From the NCBI RefSeq assembly GCF_030433895.1, contig NZ_JARUXE010000013.1, forward strand, positions 43,303 to 107,302: a DNA stretch of 64,000 nucleotides, in the 5' to 3' direction. Numbering within the stretch: position 1 is the stretch's first letter; the number at the start of each line of letters is the position of its first letter. The notes beneath the pieces are model-generated. The model was given only the letters and a program-made list of their open reading frames with translations. It was not told the origin of the DNA and did not search any database. This document shows positions 1 to 8,132 of the stretch, piece after piece. Source of the DNA: Arthrobacter sp. PsM3 (GTDB lineage: Bacteria; Actinomycetota; Actinomycetes; Actinomycetales; Micrococcaceae). A program made the position numbers and the translations under genes.

Positions 1-35
1 ATACGGCCCGTCCGCGGCGTGTGGATGGGCCGTAT
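1..35. terminator. Stem-loop at left edge
   Basis: ATACGGCCC (1-9) pairs with GGGCCGTAT (27-35), a perfect 9-bp stem. It lies just beyond the stop of the leftward acyl-CoA synthetase gene at 107 and could end its transcript. There is no T-run, so intrinsic termination is only possible. Confidence 0.4.
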
Positions 36-50
36 CTGACCCCGCGTTGC

Positions 51-82
51 TGGGGTGCGCTTTGTCTGGGGTGCGCTTTGTT
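51..82. repeat. 16-bp tandem duplication
   Basis: TGGGGTGCGCTTTGTC (51-66) is followed at once by a copy differing only in its last base (67-82). It is non-coding and lies between the stem-loop and the stop codon of the acyl-CoA synthetase gene. Confidence 0.8.
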
Positions 83-106
83 TGCGGGTGGGGTGGGGCG
101 GGGTGC

Positions 107-1927
107 CTAGACCTGGCTGGGACGCGGGGCGCCGTACATTTCCTCGATGACGTTCTCGAAGTCCTTCATCACCTGGGCCCGCTTGACCTTCATCGACGGC
201 GTCAGGTGCCCGGAGGCCTCCGTGAAGTCGGCCGGCACGATCCGGAAGGACTTGATCGCCTCGGCCTGGGAGACCGACTGGTTGGCGCCGTTGATGAGTT
301 CCTGCACCGCGGCCTTGACCGCCGCGTTGTCGGTGGCTTCGGCAACGGTCGTGGACGCGGGCAGCCCGTGGCGGTGCAGCCAGCCCGGCAGGGCCTCCTC
401 GTCGAGGGTGACCAGCGCACCGATGAACGGCCGGTTGTCACCGACCACCAGCACCTGGGAGACCAGCGCGTCGGCCCGGATCTGGTCCTCCAGCAGGGCC
501 GGCACGACGTTCTTGCCGCTCGCCGTGACGATGATTTCCTTCTTGCGCCCGGTGATGGTCAGGAATCCCTGCTCATCGAGCTGTCCGATGTCGCCGGTGC
601 GGAACCAGCCGTCGACAAAGGACTCAGCGGAGAGGTCCTCGCGCTTGTAGTAGCCGCGCATGACGCACACGCCCTTGGCGAGGATCTCGCCGTCGTCGGC
701 GATCTTCACGGCATTGCCGGGAATCGGGGCGCCGACGGTACCAATCTTGATCAGGTCCGGCGTGTTCACGGTAACCGGGGCCGTCGTCTCGGTCAGCCCG
801 TAGCCTTCCAGGATCTGCATGCCGATGCCCTGGAAGAAGTGCCCCAGCCGCTCGCCCAGCGGTCCGCCGCCGGACACGGCGTGCGCCACCTCGCCGCCCA
901 TGGCGGCGCGGAGCTTGCCGTAGACGAGCTTGTCGAAAACGGTGTGCCGGAGCTTGAGGCCCAGGCCGATCTTGCCGGCCTGGCGCGCGCGGGAGAATTC
1001 GATGGCGGTGTCGGCCGCCCGATGGAAGATGGCGCCCTTGCCGCCGTCCTCGGCTTTGGTGAGCGCCGAGTTGTAGACCTTCTCGAAGACCCGCGGCACC
1101 GCGAGGATGAAGGTCGGCTTGTAGCTCTGCAGGTCCGGCAGGAGGTTCTTGATGTCCGGCGTGTGTGCCACCGTGACACCCGCGGCGACGGCGAGCACCG
1201 AAATAAAGCGTGCGAACACGTGGGCGAGCGGCAGGAACATGATGGTCCGGGCCTGTTCGTGGACGATCTTGTTCAGCGAGGTGGCCAGCGCGTTCTCGGA
1301 GAGTTCCACGAAGTTGCCGTGGGTCAGTTCGCAGCCCTTGGGCCGGCCGGTGGTGCCGGAGGTGTAGATGATCGTGGCGAGGTCGTCGAGGGTGGCCAGG
1401 CTGCGCCGGGCCTCAAGCTCCTCGTTGCTGACCGTCGCACCGGCGGCGCGGACCTCGTCGAGGCCGGTTCCTTCGAGCTGCCAGACGTGGGCCAGGTCCG
1501 CGAGGCCCTCGGAGGTCGCGGCCTGCCGGATGATGTCCTCGTGGTGCGCGGACTCGCCGAAAGCGGCGACGGCGCCGGAGTCGCCCAGGTTCCAGGCCAC
1601 CTGGGAGGGGGAGGAGGTCTCATAGATCGGCACGGAGACCGCACCCGCGAACCAGATGGCGAAGTCAATGAGGGCCCATTCGTACCGGGTGCGGGACATG
1701 ATGCCGACCCGGTCGCCGGCGGCGACGCCGCTGGCCATCAGGCCCTTGGCGAGCAGCGACGCATCGGCCAGGAAGTCGGTGGCCCGGATGTCCTGCCACG
1801 CTCCTGCGGCGTCAAGTTTCGAGAACAGTGCCGGGTTCGAGGCCTTGGCCGCCTGGCGCAGGACCAGATCCGTGACGTTCATTTCCCGGGGGACGTTCAC
1901 CAAGGCCGGGACACTGATTTCTCGCAC
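107..1927 (-). CDS. Long-chain fatty-acid--CoA ligase (FadD15-like)
   Basis: This AMP-forming acyl-CoA synthetase of 606 residues activates fatty acids to acyl-CoA through an acyl-adenylate. The adenylate-forming P-loop TIIYTSGTTGRPKG lies near residue 183, followed by the EGYGLTE motif and, further on, WFRTGDIG and the hinge/C-terminal lysine region (TGRKKEII). A start at GTG 1927 is chosen because AAAGGAG sits five bases upstream. An upstream in-frame ATG at 1948 has no ribosome site and would place the Shine-Dalgarno inside the gene. Synteny with plsC and aroG matches the M. tuberculosis fadD15 region. Chain-length preference cannot be read from sequence. Confidence 0.93.
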   Translation of the reverse strand: MREISVPALVNVPREMNVTDLVLRQAAKASNPALFSKLDAAGAWQDIRATDFLADASLLAKGLMASGVAAGDRVGIMSRTRYEWALIDFAIWFAGAVSVPIYETSSPSQVAWNLGDSGAVAAFGESAHHEDIIRQAATSEGLADLAHVWQLEGTGLDEVRAAGATVSNEELEARRSLATLDDLATIIYTSGTTGRPKGCELTHGNFVELSENALATSLNKIVHEQARTIMFLPLAHVFARFISVLAVAAGVTVAHTPDIKNLLPDLQSYKPTFILAVPRVFEKVYNSALTKAEDGGKGAIFHRAADTAIEFSRARQAGKIGLGLKLRHTVFDKLVYGKLRAAMGGEVAHAVSGGGPLGERLGHFFQGIGMQILEGYGLTETTAPVTVNTPDLIKIGTVGAPIPGNAVKIADDGEILAKGVCVMRGYYKREDLSAESFVDGWFRTGDIGQLDEQGFLTITGRKKEIIVTASGKNVVPALLEDQIRADALVSQVLVVGDNRPFIGALVTLDEEALPGWLHRHGLPASTTVAEATDNAAVKAAVQELINGANQSVSQAEAIKSFRIVPADFTEASGHLTPSMKVKRAQVMKDFENVIEEMYGAPRPSQV

Positions 1928-2169
1928 GTTAGCTCCTTTGATATCCATGGACCCGCGAGGGGTACGACTAACACTAGTATGCGGTTCCAGGCATGTGTGT
2001 TCCACAACACCTACCGGCGAGTAACCTTACAGTTTGGTAACCCCGGCTCGGCGGCCGGAGAGGACTATCAGGCAATGGCTGGCGGCGGGGCTCCGGTCCG
2101 GAGGCGATCGCCGGGCTGTCCGGTGATGCGGCCCGTGCCCGGCCGTTCCGGCGAATAGGATAGTGAATC

Positions 2170-3261
2170 ATGCACACACCTATACCTGGACAGCAGCCCG
2201 GCCCGTACCGCAGGACGGCCGCCTGGCGGCGCAGGACGCTGGCGGGCGCCCCCGCCGGACCGGCCGGCCAGGGTTTCCGTGAGCACCTGCGGCTGGGCCG
2301 CAAGGGCCTCGCCATTGGCGTGGACATCGGCGGCACCAAGGTGGCGGCCGGTGTGGTCGACGCGGAGGGACGGATCCTGGCCCAGGCCAAGCGGTCCACT
2401 CCGGGCAACGACCCCCGTGCGGTGGAACAGGTGATCGTGGAGCTGGTCGAGGAGCTGGGCGAGGGCCACCGGATTTGGTCGGTCGGGATCGGCGCGGCCG
2501 GCTGGATGGACCTCGACGGCGGCACTGTGCTCTTCAGCCCCCATCTGGCCTGGCGCAATGAGCCCCTTCGCGACAACCTGCAGCGGCTGCTTCGCCGGCC
2601 GGTGCTGCTGACCAACGACGCCGATGCGGCCGGCTGGGCGGAGTGGCGCTTCGGCGCCGGGCAGGGCCAGAGCCGCCTGGTCTGCATCACCCTCGGAACC
2701 GGCATCGGCGGCGCCATGGTGATGGACGGCCGGCTGGAACGCGGGCGCTTTGGCGTGGCGGGGGAGTTCGGCCACCAGATCATCATGCCCGGCGGCCACC
2801 GCTGCGAGTGCGGCAACCGGGGCTGTTGGGAACAGTATGCGTCCGGCAACGCGCTTGGGCGGGAGGCCCGGGAACTCGCCGCCGCGAACTCCCCGGTGGC
2901 CCAGGAACTGCTCAAAGCGGTCGACGGCCACGTGGATCGCATCACCGGCGTGATTGTCACCGAGCTGGCCAAGGCCGGGGACGCGACCTCGCGGGAGCTG
3001 CTCGAAGACGTCGGGGAATGGCTCGGCCTGGGCCTCGCGAACCTTGCCGCCGCGCTGGATCCGGGCAAGTTCGTGATCGGCGGCGGACTCTGCGACGCCG
3101 GCGAACTGTTGGTCGGACCGGCCCGGAAGGCCTTCGCCCGGAACCTGACCGGCCGCGGCTTCCGGCCCGCGGCGGAAATCGAGCTCGCGGCACTCGGCCC
3201 GAACGCCGGCCTGATCGGCGCCGCGGACCTGTCCCGGGTCAGCAGCCGCATGCACAGCTAG
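2170..3261 (+). CDS. ROK-family sugar kinase (probable glucokinase)
   Basis: A 363-residue ROK protein that probably phosphorylates glucose or a related hexose with ATP. The phosphate-binding motif VDIGGTK begins near residue 52, the catalytic Asp lies in LTNDADAAGWAEW, and GTGIGGAM is the second phosphate loop. EFGHQ is followed by the zinc-type cluster CECGNRGCWEQYASG that defines ROK kinases. There is no N-terminal helix-turn-helix, so it is a kinase and not a ROK repressor. About 48 basic, proline-rich residues precede the domain, so the true start could be further in. TAGGAT lies eight bases before the ATG, a possible near-leaderless promoter. It is distinct from the polyphosphate glucokinase at 46981-47784. 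Confidence 0.85.
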   Translation: MHTPIPGQQPGPYRRTAAWRRRTLAGAPAGPAGQGFREHLRLGRKGLAIGVDIGGTKVAAGVVDAEGRILAQAKRSTPGNDPRAVEQVIVELVEELGEGHRIWSVGIGAAGWMDLDGGTVLFSPHLAWRNEPLRDNLQRLLRRPVLLTNDADAAGWAEWRFGAGQGQSRLVCITLGTGIGGAMVMDGRLERGRFGVAGEFGHQIIMPGGHRCECGNRGCWEQYASGNALGREARELAAANSPVAQELLKAVDGHVDRITGVIVTELAKAGDATSRELLEDVGEWLGLGLANLAAALDPGKFVIGGGLCDAGELLVGPARKAFARNLTGRGFRPAAEIELAALGPNAGLIGAADLSRVSSRMHS

Positions 3262-3265
3262 CAGC

Positions 3266-3331
3266 GCGCCACCGGCAGGAAACGGGGCGCCGGCCGAAAG
3301 CGGGCGCCCCAGCGGTCGGCCCGGGTGGCGC
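3266..3331. terminator. Nested stem-loops between convergent genes
   Basis: GCGCCACC (3266-3273) pairs with GGTGGCGC (3324-3331), and inside it GGGGCGCC (3284-3291) pairs with GGCGCCCC (3303-3310). It lies between the stop of the ROK kinase and the stop of the opposing membrane-protein gene. It has no U-tract, but its position suits a bidirectional terminator. Confidence 0.45.
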
Positions 3332-3360
3332 TCGGACGCGACGGAACGCGATGGAATCAG

Positions 3361-3993
3361 TTAGATGCGGGCGCCGTCGTCGTGCTCGTCCTTTTCGCCC
3401 GGCAGTTTCATGATCAGGAACACCAGCGAGGCTGCGAAGGCGGCGACCATTCCGAGGATGGCCATCAGCGGTGCGGAGCGCCAGAACATCGCAGACAGCA
3501 GCAGGGCCACGGGACCACCGACGGCACCGAGCCAGGCCAGCACGGTCAGAGGGTCGGTTCCGGCGAGGCTGGGAGGTTCCTCCGGCACGAACTCACCCGG
3601 CCCGAACGGGTCGTCATCCGCGGCTTCGAAGTCCCGCGGGCCCGGTGCACCGTCCTGGGCGCCGGCGGCGGCCGGACCCTCTGAGGCGCCCACGGCGGCC
3701 TGGCCGCGTGCCAGCCGCTCGTCGGCGGAGAGTTCAATCGGCACCCCGGCGGCGAGCCCCAGCGGATCGAAGTCGCTGAACGGCCGGGGCACTGCGGCAC
3801 TGTCGGCCCCTGCGCCGTCCGTGACGGGCACCTTCGGCAGCTCCTGGCCGTCCGCGGCCTCACGGGCTTCCGCGGTGCCCGGGTTTGTGCGCTGGTCCCT
3901 GCCCTCCAGCCTGGCGACCAGATCCAGCCAGACGGCGTCTTCCTGGTTGGCGCTGGAATCCGGGTCCGGAGCGTTGGGGTCCGGTCTAGTCAT
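3361..3993 (-). CDS. Hypothetical membrane protein, two C-terminal TM helices
   Basis: I do not recognise a family for this 210-residue protein. The first ~140 residues are acidic, proline/alanine-rich and probably disordered. The C-terminal part has two membrane helices (around LAWLGAVGGPVALLLSAMFW and APLMAILGMVAAFAASLVFL) and a short charged tail ending in DEHDDGARI. Its ATG overlaps the 3' end of the upstream alpha/beta hydrolase by eight bases, so the two are probably translationally coupled and this is the third gene of a three-gene operon. The function is unknown; co-expression with two esterases suggests an envelope role only by association. Confidence 0.8.
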   Translation of the reverse strand: MTRPDPNAPDPDSSANQEDAVWLDLVARLEGRDQRTNPGTAEAREAADGQELPKVPVTDGAGADSAAVPRPFSDFDPLGLAAGVPIELSADERLARGQAAVGASEGPAAAGAQDGAPGPRDFEAADDDPFGPGEFVPEEPPSLAGTDPLTVLAWLGAVGGPVALLLSAMFWRSAPLMAILGMVAAFAASLVFLIMKLPGEKDEHDDGARI

Positions 3994-4789
3994 CTGACGT
4001 GTCCTTTTGGCTGGCGTGGGCGGTGTCCGGAGTGCCTCCCGTAACCAGCGACCGGATGAATTCGGCCGAGCCGCGGAAGATCAGGGGCGCATCGTTGTCC
4101 ATCGTAGCCACGTGGTAGCTGTTTTCCAGCCGGATCACCTCCAGCGGGGCGTGGGTCAGGCCGCGGCGCAGGGCCACCATGCTTGAGTCGGAGACCACGT
4201 GGTCCACCGCCGAGCGGTACACGCGCACGGGAGCGGTGATCCGCGGGAGCAGCCGCAGGGTGTCCTTGAACATTTTGTTCAGTTCGTGCGCCGCGGCAAC
4301 CGGCGTCCGGGAGTAGGCCCCCTCGTCGATGCCCTCCTTGAGGATGTCGTTGGCGATCGCGGGGGTGCTCTTGAGCACGAACTTCAGGATGCCGGCCAGC
4401 GGGGCGCGGGGATCGTCGATGACGAGGCCGGGGTTGACCAGCACGGCCCCCGCCACCGGGCGGGTGGCGGCAAGCCGCAGCGCCAGCGCCCCGCCCATGG
4501 ACAGCCCGGCCACAACGACCTGCTCACAGTCCCCGGCCAGGTCGTGGTAGGCGGCGTCGAGCGCCGAGTGCCATTCCTGCCAGCGCGTCCGGGACAGTTC
4601 CTGCCAACTGGTGCCGTGCCCCGGCAAGAGCGGCATCCGCACAGCGTAGCCGGCGTCGGCCAGCGACCTGGCCCAGTCCCGCACGCCGTGCGGGCTGCCG
4701 GTGAAACCGTGCGAGACCAGGACTCCGGTGCGGGGCCCGGTTCCGGTGAACGGGCTGCTGAACGGCGTGTGGTCCAGGGGCATGGTCAT
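3986..4789 (-). CDS. Alpha/beta hydrolase (esterase/lipase, copy 2)
   Basis: A 267-residue serine hydrolase. LVSHGFTGSPHGVRDW gives the oxyanion-hole HGF segment, GLSMGG is the nucleophile elbow, and the likely catalytic His lies in SYHVATMDND near the C-terminus with an acid in the preceding YRSAVDHVV segment. No signal peptide is visible, so it is probably cytoplasmic. Its start overlaps the stop of the next paralogue by ATGA. It resembles carboxylesterases and monoacylglycerol lipases, but the substrate is not known. It is clearly paralogous to the gene at 4786-5610: both share HGFTGSP, LLPGHGT and GLSMGG in the same order. Confidence 0.85.
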   Translation of the reverse strand: MTMPLDHTPFSSPFTGTGPRTGVLVSHGFTGSPHGVRDWARSLADAGYAVRMPLLPGHGTSWQELSRTRWQEWHSALDAAYHDLAGDCEQVVVAGLSMGGALALRLAATRPVAGAVLVNPGLVIDDPRAPLAGILKFVLKSTPAIANDILKEGIDEGAYSRTPVAAAHELNKMFKDTLRLLPRITAPVRVYRSAVDHVVSDSSMVALRRGLTHAPLEVIRLENSYHVATMDNDAPLIFRGSAEFIRSLVTGGTPDTAHASQKDTSDD

Positions 4790-5610
4790 GGGGTCTCCGG
4801 GGCTGAAGGGGCGGGCTTCTCTGGTGGCGACGCGGGCTGGCGCGCGGCGGCCGCATGGTGCAGGAAGAACCGGGCGGACAGTTCGAAGATCAGGGGGGCG
4901 TCGACGTCGAGCGTGGCCACATGCCCGCTGTCCGGCAAACTGACCACCTCAAGCTCGCGCGACCCCAGACGGTTCCGCAGCAGTTCGACCGAGGAGGGGG
5001 GCACCACGCTGTCCGTCGCGGACTTGAACACGAGCGCCGGAGCGGCGACGGCGGGCAGTTCCCGCAGCGTCGCCCGGAAGAGCCGGCTCAGCTGGTGGAC
5101 GGCTTCCAGCGGGGTGAGTGAGTAGTCGCCGTCCTCGGTGGCCGCCGCCGTTGGATTGGCTTCCTGGGCCGGAACGGTGGTGCGCTGGAAGTGCTTCAAC
5201 AGGCCGATATAGCGCACCCGGCGGTCGTAGAAGCTCAGCCCCGGATTGACGACGGCGACCCCGGCAACGTCTTGGCGGGCCGCGGTGCGCAGGGCGATGG
5301 TGCCGCCCATGGACAGTCCTGCCACGTAGCATTCCCGGGTTCCGGCGGCGAGTTCAAGGTAGGACGTCTCGAAGGCCCGGCACCAGTCCTGCCAGCCGAA
5401 ACGGGTCAGGTCGCGCCAGTCGGTGCCGTGCCCCGGCAGCAGAGGGACCGACACCGCGAAGCCCTGCCGGGCCAGATGCTCAGCCCAGGGCAGGACGCTC
5501 AGGGGGCTGCCGGTGAAGCCGTGGCAGATGGCCACGCCGATGCCCGCGTTGCCGCCGTGGCCCCGATAATTGAACGCCGCGGGCGCCAGGGGAGTGCTGC
5601 TTCCGGTCAT
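4786..5610 (-). CDS. Alpha/beta hydrolase (esterase/lipase, copy 1)
   Basis: A 274-residue serine hydrolase and first gene of the leftward three-gene operon. Key segments are AICHGFTGSPLSVLPW (oxyanion loop), VPLLPGHGTDW, the nucleophile elbow GLSMGGT, an acid around FKSATDSVV and the histidine in DSGHVATLDVDAP. The downstream paralogue overlaps it by four bases. No export signal is seen. No clear Shine-Dalgarno precedes the ATG at 5610; a CACGAT box six bases upstream is a weak leaderless candidate. The divergent neighbour is a phospholipid acyltransferase, so a lipid substrate is plausible but unproven. Confidence 0.85.
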   Translation of the reverse strand: MTGSSTPLAPAAFNYRGHGGNAGIGVAICHGFTGSPLSVLPWAEHLARQGFAVSVPLLPGHGTDWRDLTRFGWQDWCRAFETSYLELAAGTRECYVAGLSMGGTIALRTAARQDVAGVAVVNPGLSFYDRRVRYIGLLKHFQRTTVPAQEANPTAAATEDGDYSLTPLEAVHQLSRLFRATLRELPAVAAPALVFKSATDSVVPPSSVELLRNRLGSRELEVVSLPDSGHVATLDVDAPLIFELSARFFLHHAAAARQPASPPEKPAPSAPETP

Positions 5611-5721
5611 GAGCCCATCGTGTCACTCTTCCGGACAAAACTCACTAGAGTAGGGTGTCATTGAAGTGCTGGCCGGGTCCGATGCGGGGCCCGCCAGACG
5701 CCTTCCGGAGAGGTACACCAC

Positions 5722-6465
5722 GTGTTTTATTGGTTCATGAAGACGTTCGTTCTCGGACCTGTCCTGAAGACGCTTTTCAGGCCCTGGGTCAAGGGCCTGG
5801 ACAACGTCCCCGCCGAAGGCGCCGCCATTCTTGCCTCCAACCATCTCTCCTTCTCCGACTCCATCTTCATGCCGCTCATGGTGCCCCGGCCCGTCGTGTT
5901 CCTCGCGAAATCCGAGTACTTCACCGGCAAGGGGATTAAGGGCAGGCTGACGGCCACCTTCTTCCGGCTCACCAACCAGCTTCCGATGGACCGCTCCGGC
6001 GGTGCCGCGTCCGCCCGCTCGCTCTATGCCGGCATGGACGTGCTGAAAAACGGTTCGCTCCTGGGCATCTACCCCGAAGGCACACGCAGCCCGGACTCCA
6101 GGCTGTACCGCGGCAAGGTGGGGGTGGCGCGGCTGGCCCTGCAGGCGCGGGTCCCCGTGATCCCGGTCGCGATGATCGGCACGGACAAGGTCCAGCCGAT
6201 CGGCAAGCGGATGCCCAACATCCGGCGCATCGGGATGATCTTCGGTGAGCCGCTGGACTTCAGCCGCTACTACGGCATGGAGAACGACCGGATGATCCAG
6301 CGGTCCGTGACCGACGAGATCATGTATGAACTGATGCGCCTCTCCGGCCAGGAATACGTCGACGAGTACGCCGCCGTCGTCAAGCTCCGCCTCGCCGGGA
6401 AAGCCACCGGGGTCCCGGAGGACGGCCCCGCCGGCACGGACCCGGCAGCACCCGGAAGTATGTGA
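5722..6465 (+). CDS. plsC: 1-acyl-sn-glycerol-3-phosphate acyltransferase family protein
   Basis: A 247-residue PlsC/LPLAT-fold acyltransferase of phospholipid synthesis, expected at the inner face of the membrane. Acyltransferase motif I NHLSFSD occurs at residues 40-46, and the glycerol-phosphate motif YPEGTRSPD lies near residue 117. Two further conserved blocks follow, around VPVIPVAMIGT and IFGEPLDF. A start at GTG 5722 is supported by GGAGAGG eight bases upstream. The C-terminal ~25 residues are proline/glycine-rich and not conserved. Position next to aroG matches Rv2182c in M. tuberculosis. Acceptor specificity (lysophosphatidate or another lyso-lipid) cannot be assigned. Confidence 0.88.
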   Translation: MFYWFMKTFVLGPVLKTLFRPWVKGLDNVPAEGAAILASNHLSFSDSIFMPLMVPRPVVFLAKSEYFTGKGIKGRLTATFFRLTNQLPMDRSGGAASARSLYAGMDVLKNGSLLGIYPEGTRSPDSRLYRGKVGVARLALQARVPVIPVAMIGTDKVQPIGKRMPNIRRIGMIFGEPLDFSRYYGMENDRMIQRSVTDEIMYELMRLSGQEYVDEYAAVVKLRLAGKATGVPEDGPAGTDPAAPGSM

Positions 6466-6532
6466 ACGGACCGTGTGACGGCACCGGCCCAGTCAATGAC
6501 GGCCCGGGTCCGACGATCGCCACGGAGGCAAC

Positions 6533-6538
6533 TATCCT
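6533..6538 (+). promoter_or_regulatory. -10 box of leaderless aroG promoter
   Basis: TATCCT lies exactly six bases before the GTG at 6545, so transcription should begin at or next to the start codon. A GGAGG at 6524-6528 is too far away to act as ribosome site. No good -35 is seen. Confidence 0.55.
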
Positions 6539-6544
6539 TAGAGG

Positions 6545-7966
6545 GTGACTGAGCTATCTGCGGCTGCGGCCCTCCCCCTGAATGGCTCGCCTCTGGCGGG
6601 CTCCGCCCTGACCAGCACCGCCCAGAGCGGTGCCGCCAACTATCCCGGCCTGGACCACTGGCGGGAGCTGCCGGCCTCCCAGCAGCCGAGCTGGTCGGAC
6701 AAGGCCGTTTTCGAGGCGTCCGTCAAGGAACTTTCCGTGCTCCCGCCCCTCGTCTTCGCCGGCGAAGTGGACATCCTGCGCGAACGGCTCGCTGCCGCGG
6801 CGCAGGGCAAGGCATTCCTGCTCCAGGGCGGCGACTGCGCGGAAACATTCGAGGCAGCCACGGCGGACAAGATCAGCGCCCGCGTCCGGACCATCCTCCA
6901 GATGGCCGTCGTCCTGACCTACGGCGCCGCCATGCCGGTCATCAAGATGGGCCGGATGGCAGGGCAGTTCGCCAAGCCGCGCTCGTCCAACGACGAGACC
7001 CGCGACGGCGTCACACTCCCGGCCTACCGCGGCGACATCGTCAACGGCTACGACTTCACGCCGGAATCCCGCGCGCATGACGCCAGCCGGATGCTCAAGG
7101 CCTACCACACCTCCGCCTCCACCCTGAACCTGATCCGCGCGTTCACCCAGGGCGGTTTCGCGGACCTGCGGCTGGTGCACCAGTGGAACAAGGGCTTCAC
7201 TGAGAACCCCGCCCACGCACGGTACGAGTCCCTGGCCCGGGACATCGACCGTGCCATCAAGTTCATGGCGTCCTGCGGAGCGGACTTCGAGGCGCTCAAG
7301 CGTGTCGAGTTCTATGCCAGCCACGAGGCGCTGCTGCTGGACTACGAACGCGCCCTGACCCGCATCGACTCGCGGACGGGCTTCCCGTACGACACCTCCG
7401 CGCACTTCCTCTGGATCGGCGAGCGGACCCGGGAACTGGACCACGCCCATGTCGACTTCCTCTCGCGGGTGCGCAACCCGATCGGTGTCAAGCTTGGCCC
7501 GGGCACCAGCGGCGACGATGCGCTGCGCCTGATCGACAAGCTGGATCCGGACCGCGAACCCGGCCGCCTGACCTTCATCACGCGGATGGGTGCCGGCAAC
7601 ATCCGTGAGAAGCTGCCCCCGATCGTGGAACGGGTCACCGCATCCGGCGCCCAGGTCCTGTGGGTCACCGACCCCATGCACGGCAATACGGTCACCTCGC
7701 CGAACGGCTACAAGACCCGCAACTTCGACGACGTCATTGATGAGGTGCGCGGCTTCTTCGAGGTCCACCACGCGCTCGGCACGGTCCCGGGCGGCCTGCA
7801 CGTTGAGATGACCGGCGACGACGTCGCCGAGTGCCTGGGCGGTGCCGATCCGGTGGACCAGGAGTCCTTCCTGGACCGGTACGAATCGGTCTGCGATCCC
7901 CGTCTGAACCACATGCAGTCCCTCGAGATGGCGTTCCTGGTGGCCGGGGCACTCTCCAAGCACTAA
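6545..7966 (+). CDS. aroG: 3-deoxy-7-phosphoheptulonate synthase, class II
   Basis: First enzyme of the shikimate pathway. It condenses phosphoenolpyruvate and erythrose 4-phosphate to DAHP. The 473-residue length and blocks GGDCAETF, KMGRMAGQFAKPRS, YRGDIVNGYD, VKLGPGTSGDD and WVTDPMHGNT identify the class II (plant and actinobacterial) type, with metal-binding Cys, His, Glu and Asp spread over these blocks. GTG 6545 is preceded by TATCCT at leaderless spacing, with no Shine-Dalgarno close by. It is followed by a strong bidirectional terminator and the convergent kinase gene. The M. tuberculosis homologue sits in the same position relative to pknL. Confidence 0.96.
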   Translation: MTELSAAAALPLNGSPLAGSALTSTAQSGAANYPGLDHWRELPASQQPSWSDKAVFEASVKELSVLPPLVFAGEVDILRERLAAAAQGKAFLLQGGDCAETFEAATADKISARVRTILQMAVVLTYGAAMPVIKMGRMAGQFAKPRSSNDETRDGVTLPAYRGDIVNGYDFTPESRAHDASRMLKAYHTSASTLNLIRAFTQGGFADLRLVHQWNKGFTENPAHARYESLARDIDRAIKFMASCGADFEALKRVEFYASHEALLLDYERALTRIDSRTGFPYDTSAHFLWIGERTRELDHAHVDFLSRVRNPIGVKLGPGTSGDDALRLIDKLDPDREPGRLTFITRMGAGNIREKLPPIVERVTASGAQVLWVTDPMHGNTVTSPNGYKTRNFDDVIDEVRGFFEVHHALGTVPGGLHVEMTGDDVAECLGGADPVDQESFLDRYESVCDPRLNHMQSLEMAFLVAGALSKH

Positions 7967-7985
7967 ACGAAGAGCCCCGCAACAA

Positions 7986-8024
7986 AAAAGCTCCGCCCGG
8001 CTGGTTCAGCCGGGCGGAGCTTTT
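7986..8024. terminator. Bidirectional intrinsic terminator aroG / kinase
   Basis: An 18-bp perfect stem (7986-8003 with 8007-8024, core AGCTCCGCCCGGCTG) has a three-base loop. A-run and T-run flanks can serve both aroG (+) and the convergent kinase gene (-). Confidence 0.92.
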
Positions 8025-8132
8025 CTGTGGACCGGGCCCGCGCTGAGCGGGAGACGGGGCCGGGGGACGGCTCCCGAGCCGGCTTCCGGGCCGCCGGAGC
8101 CGGACGAGCCCCTGGCCAACGTCAGGCCAGGG

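Noticed and set aside
2021..2041. MtrA box (GTAAC direct repeat) upstream of the acyl-CoA synthetase gene
   Set aside because: The two GTAAC words are separated by 11 bases instead of the six needed.
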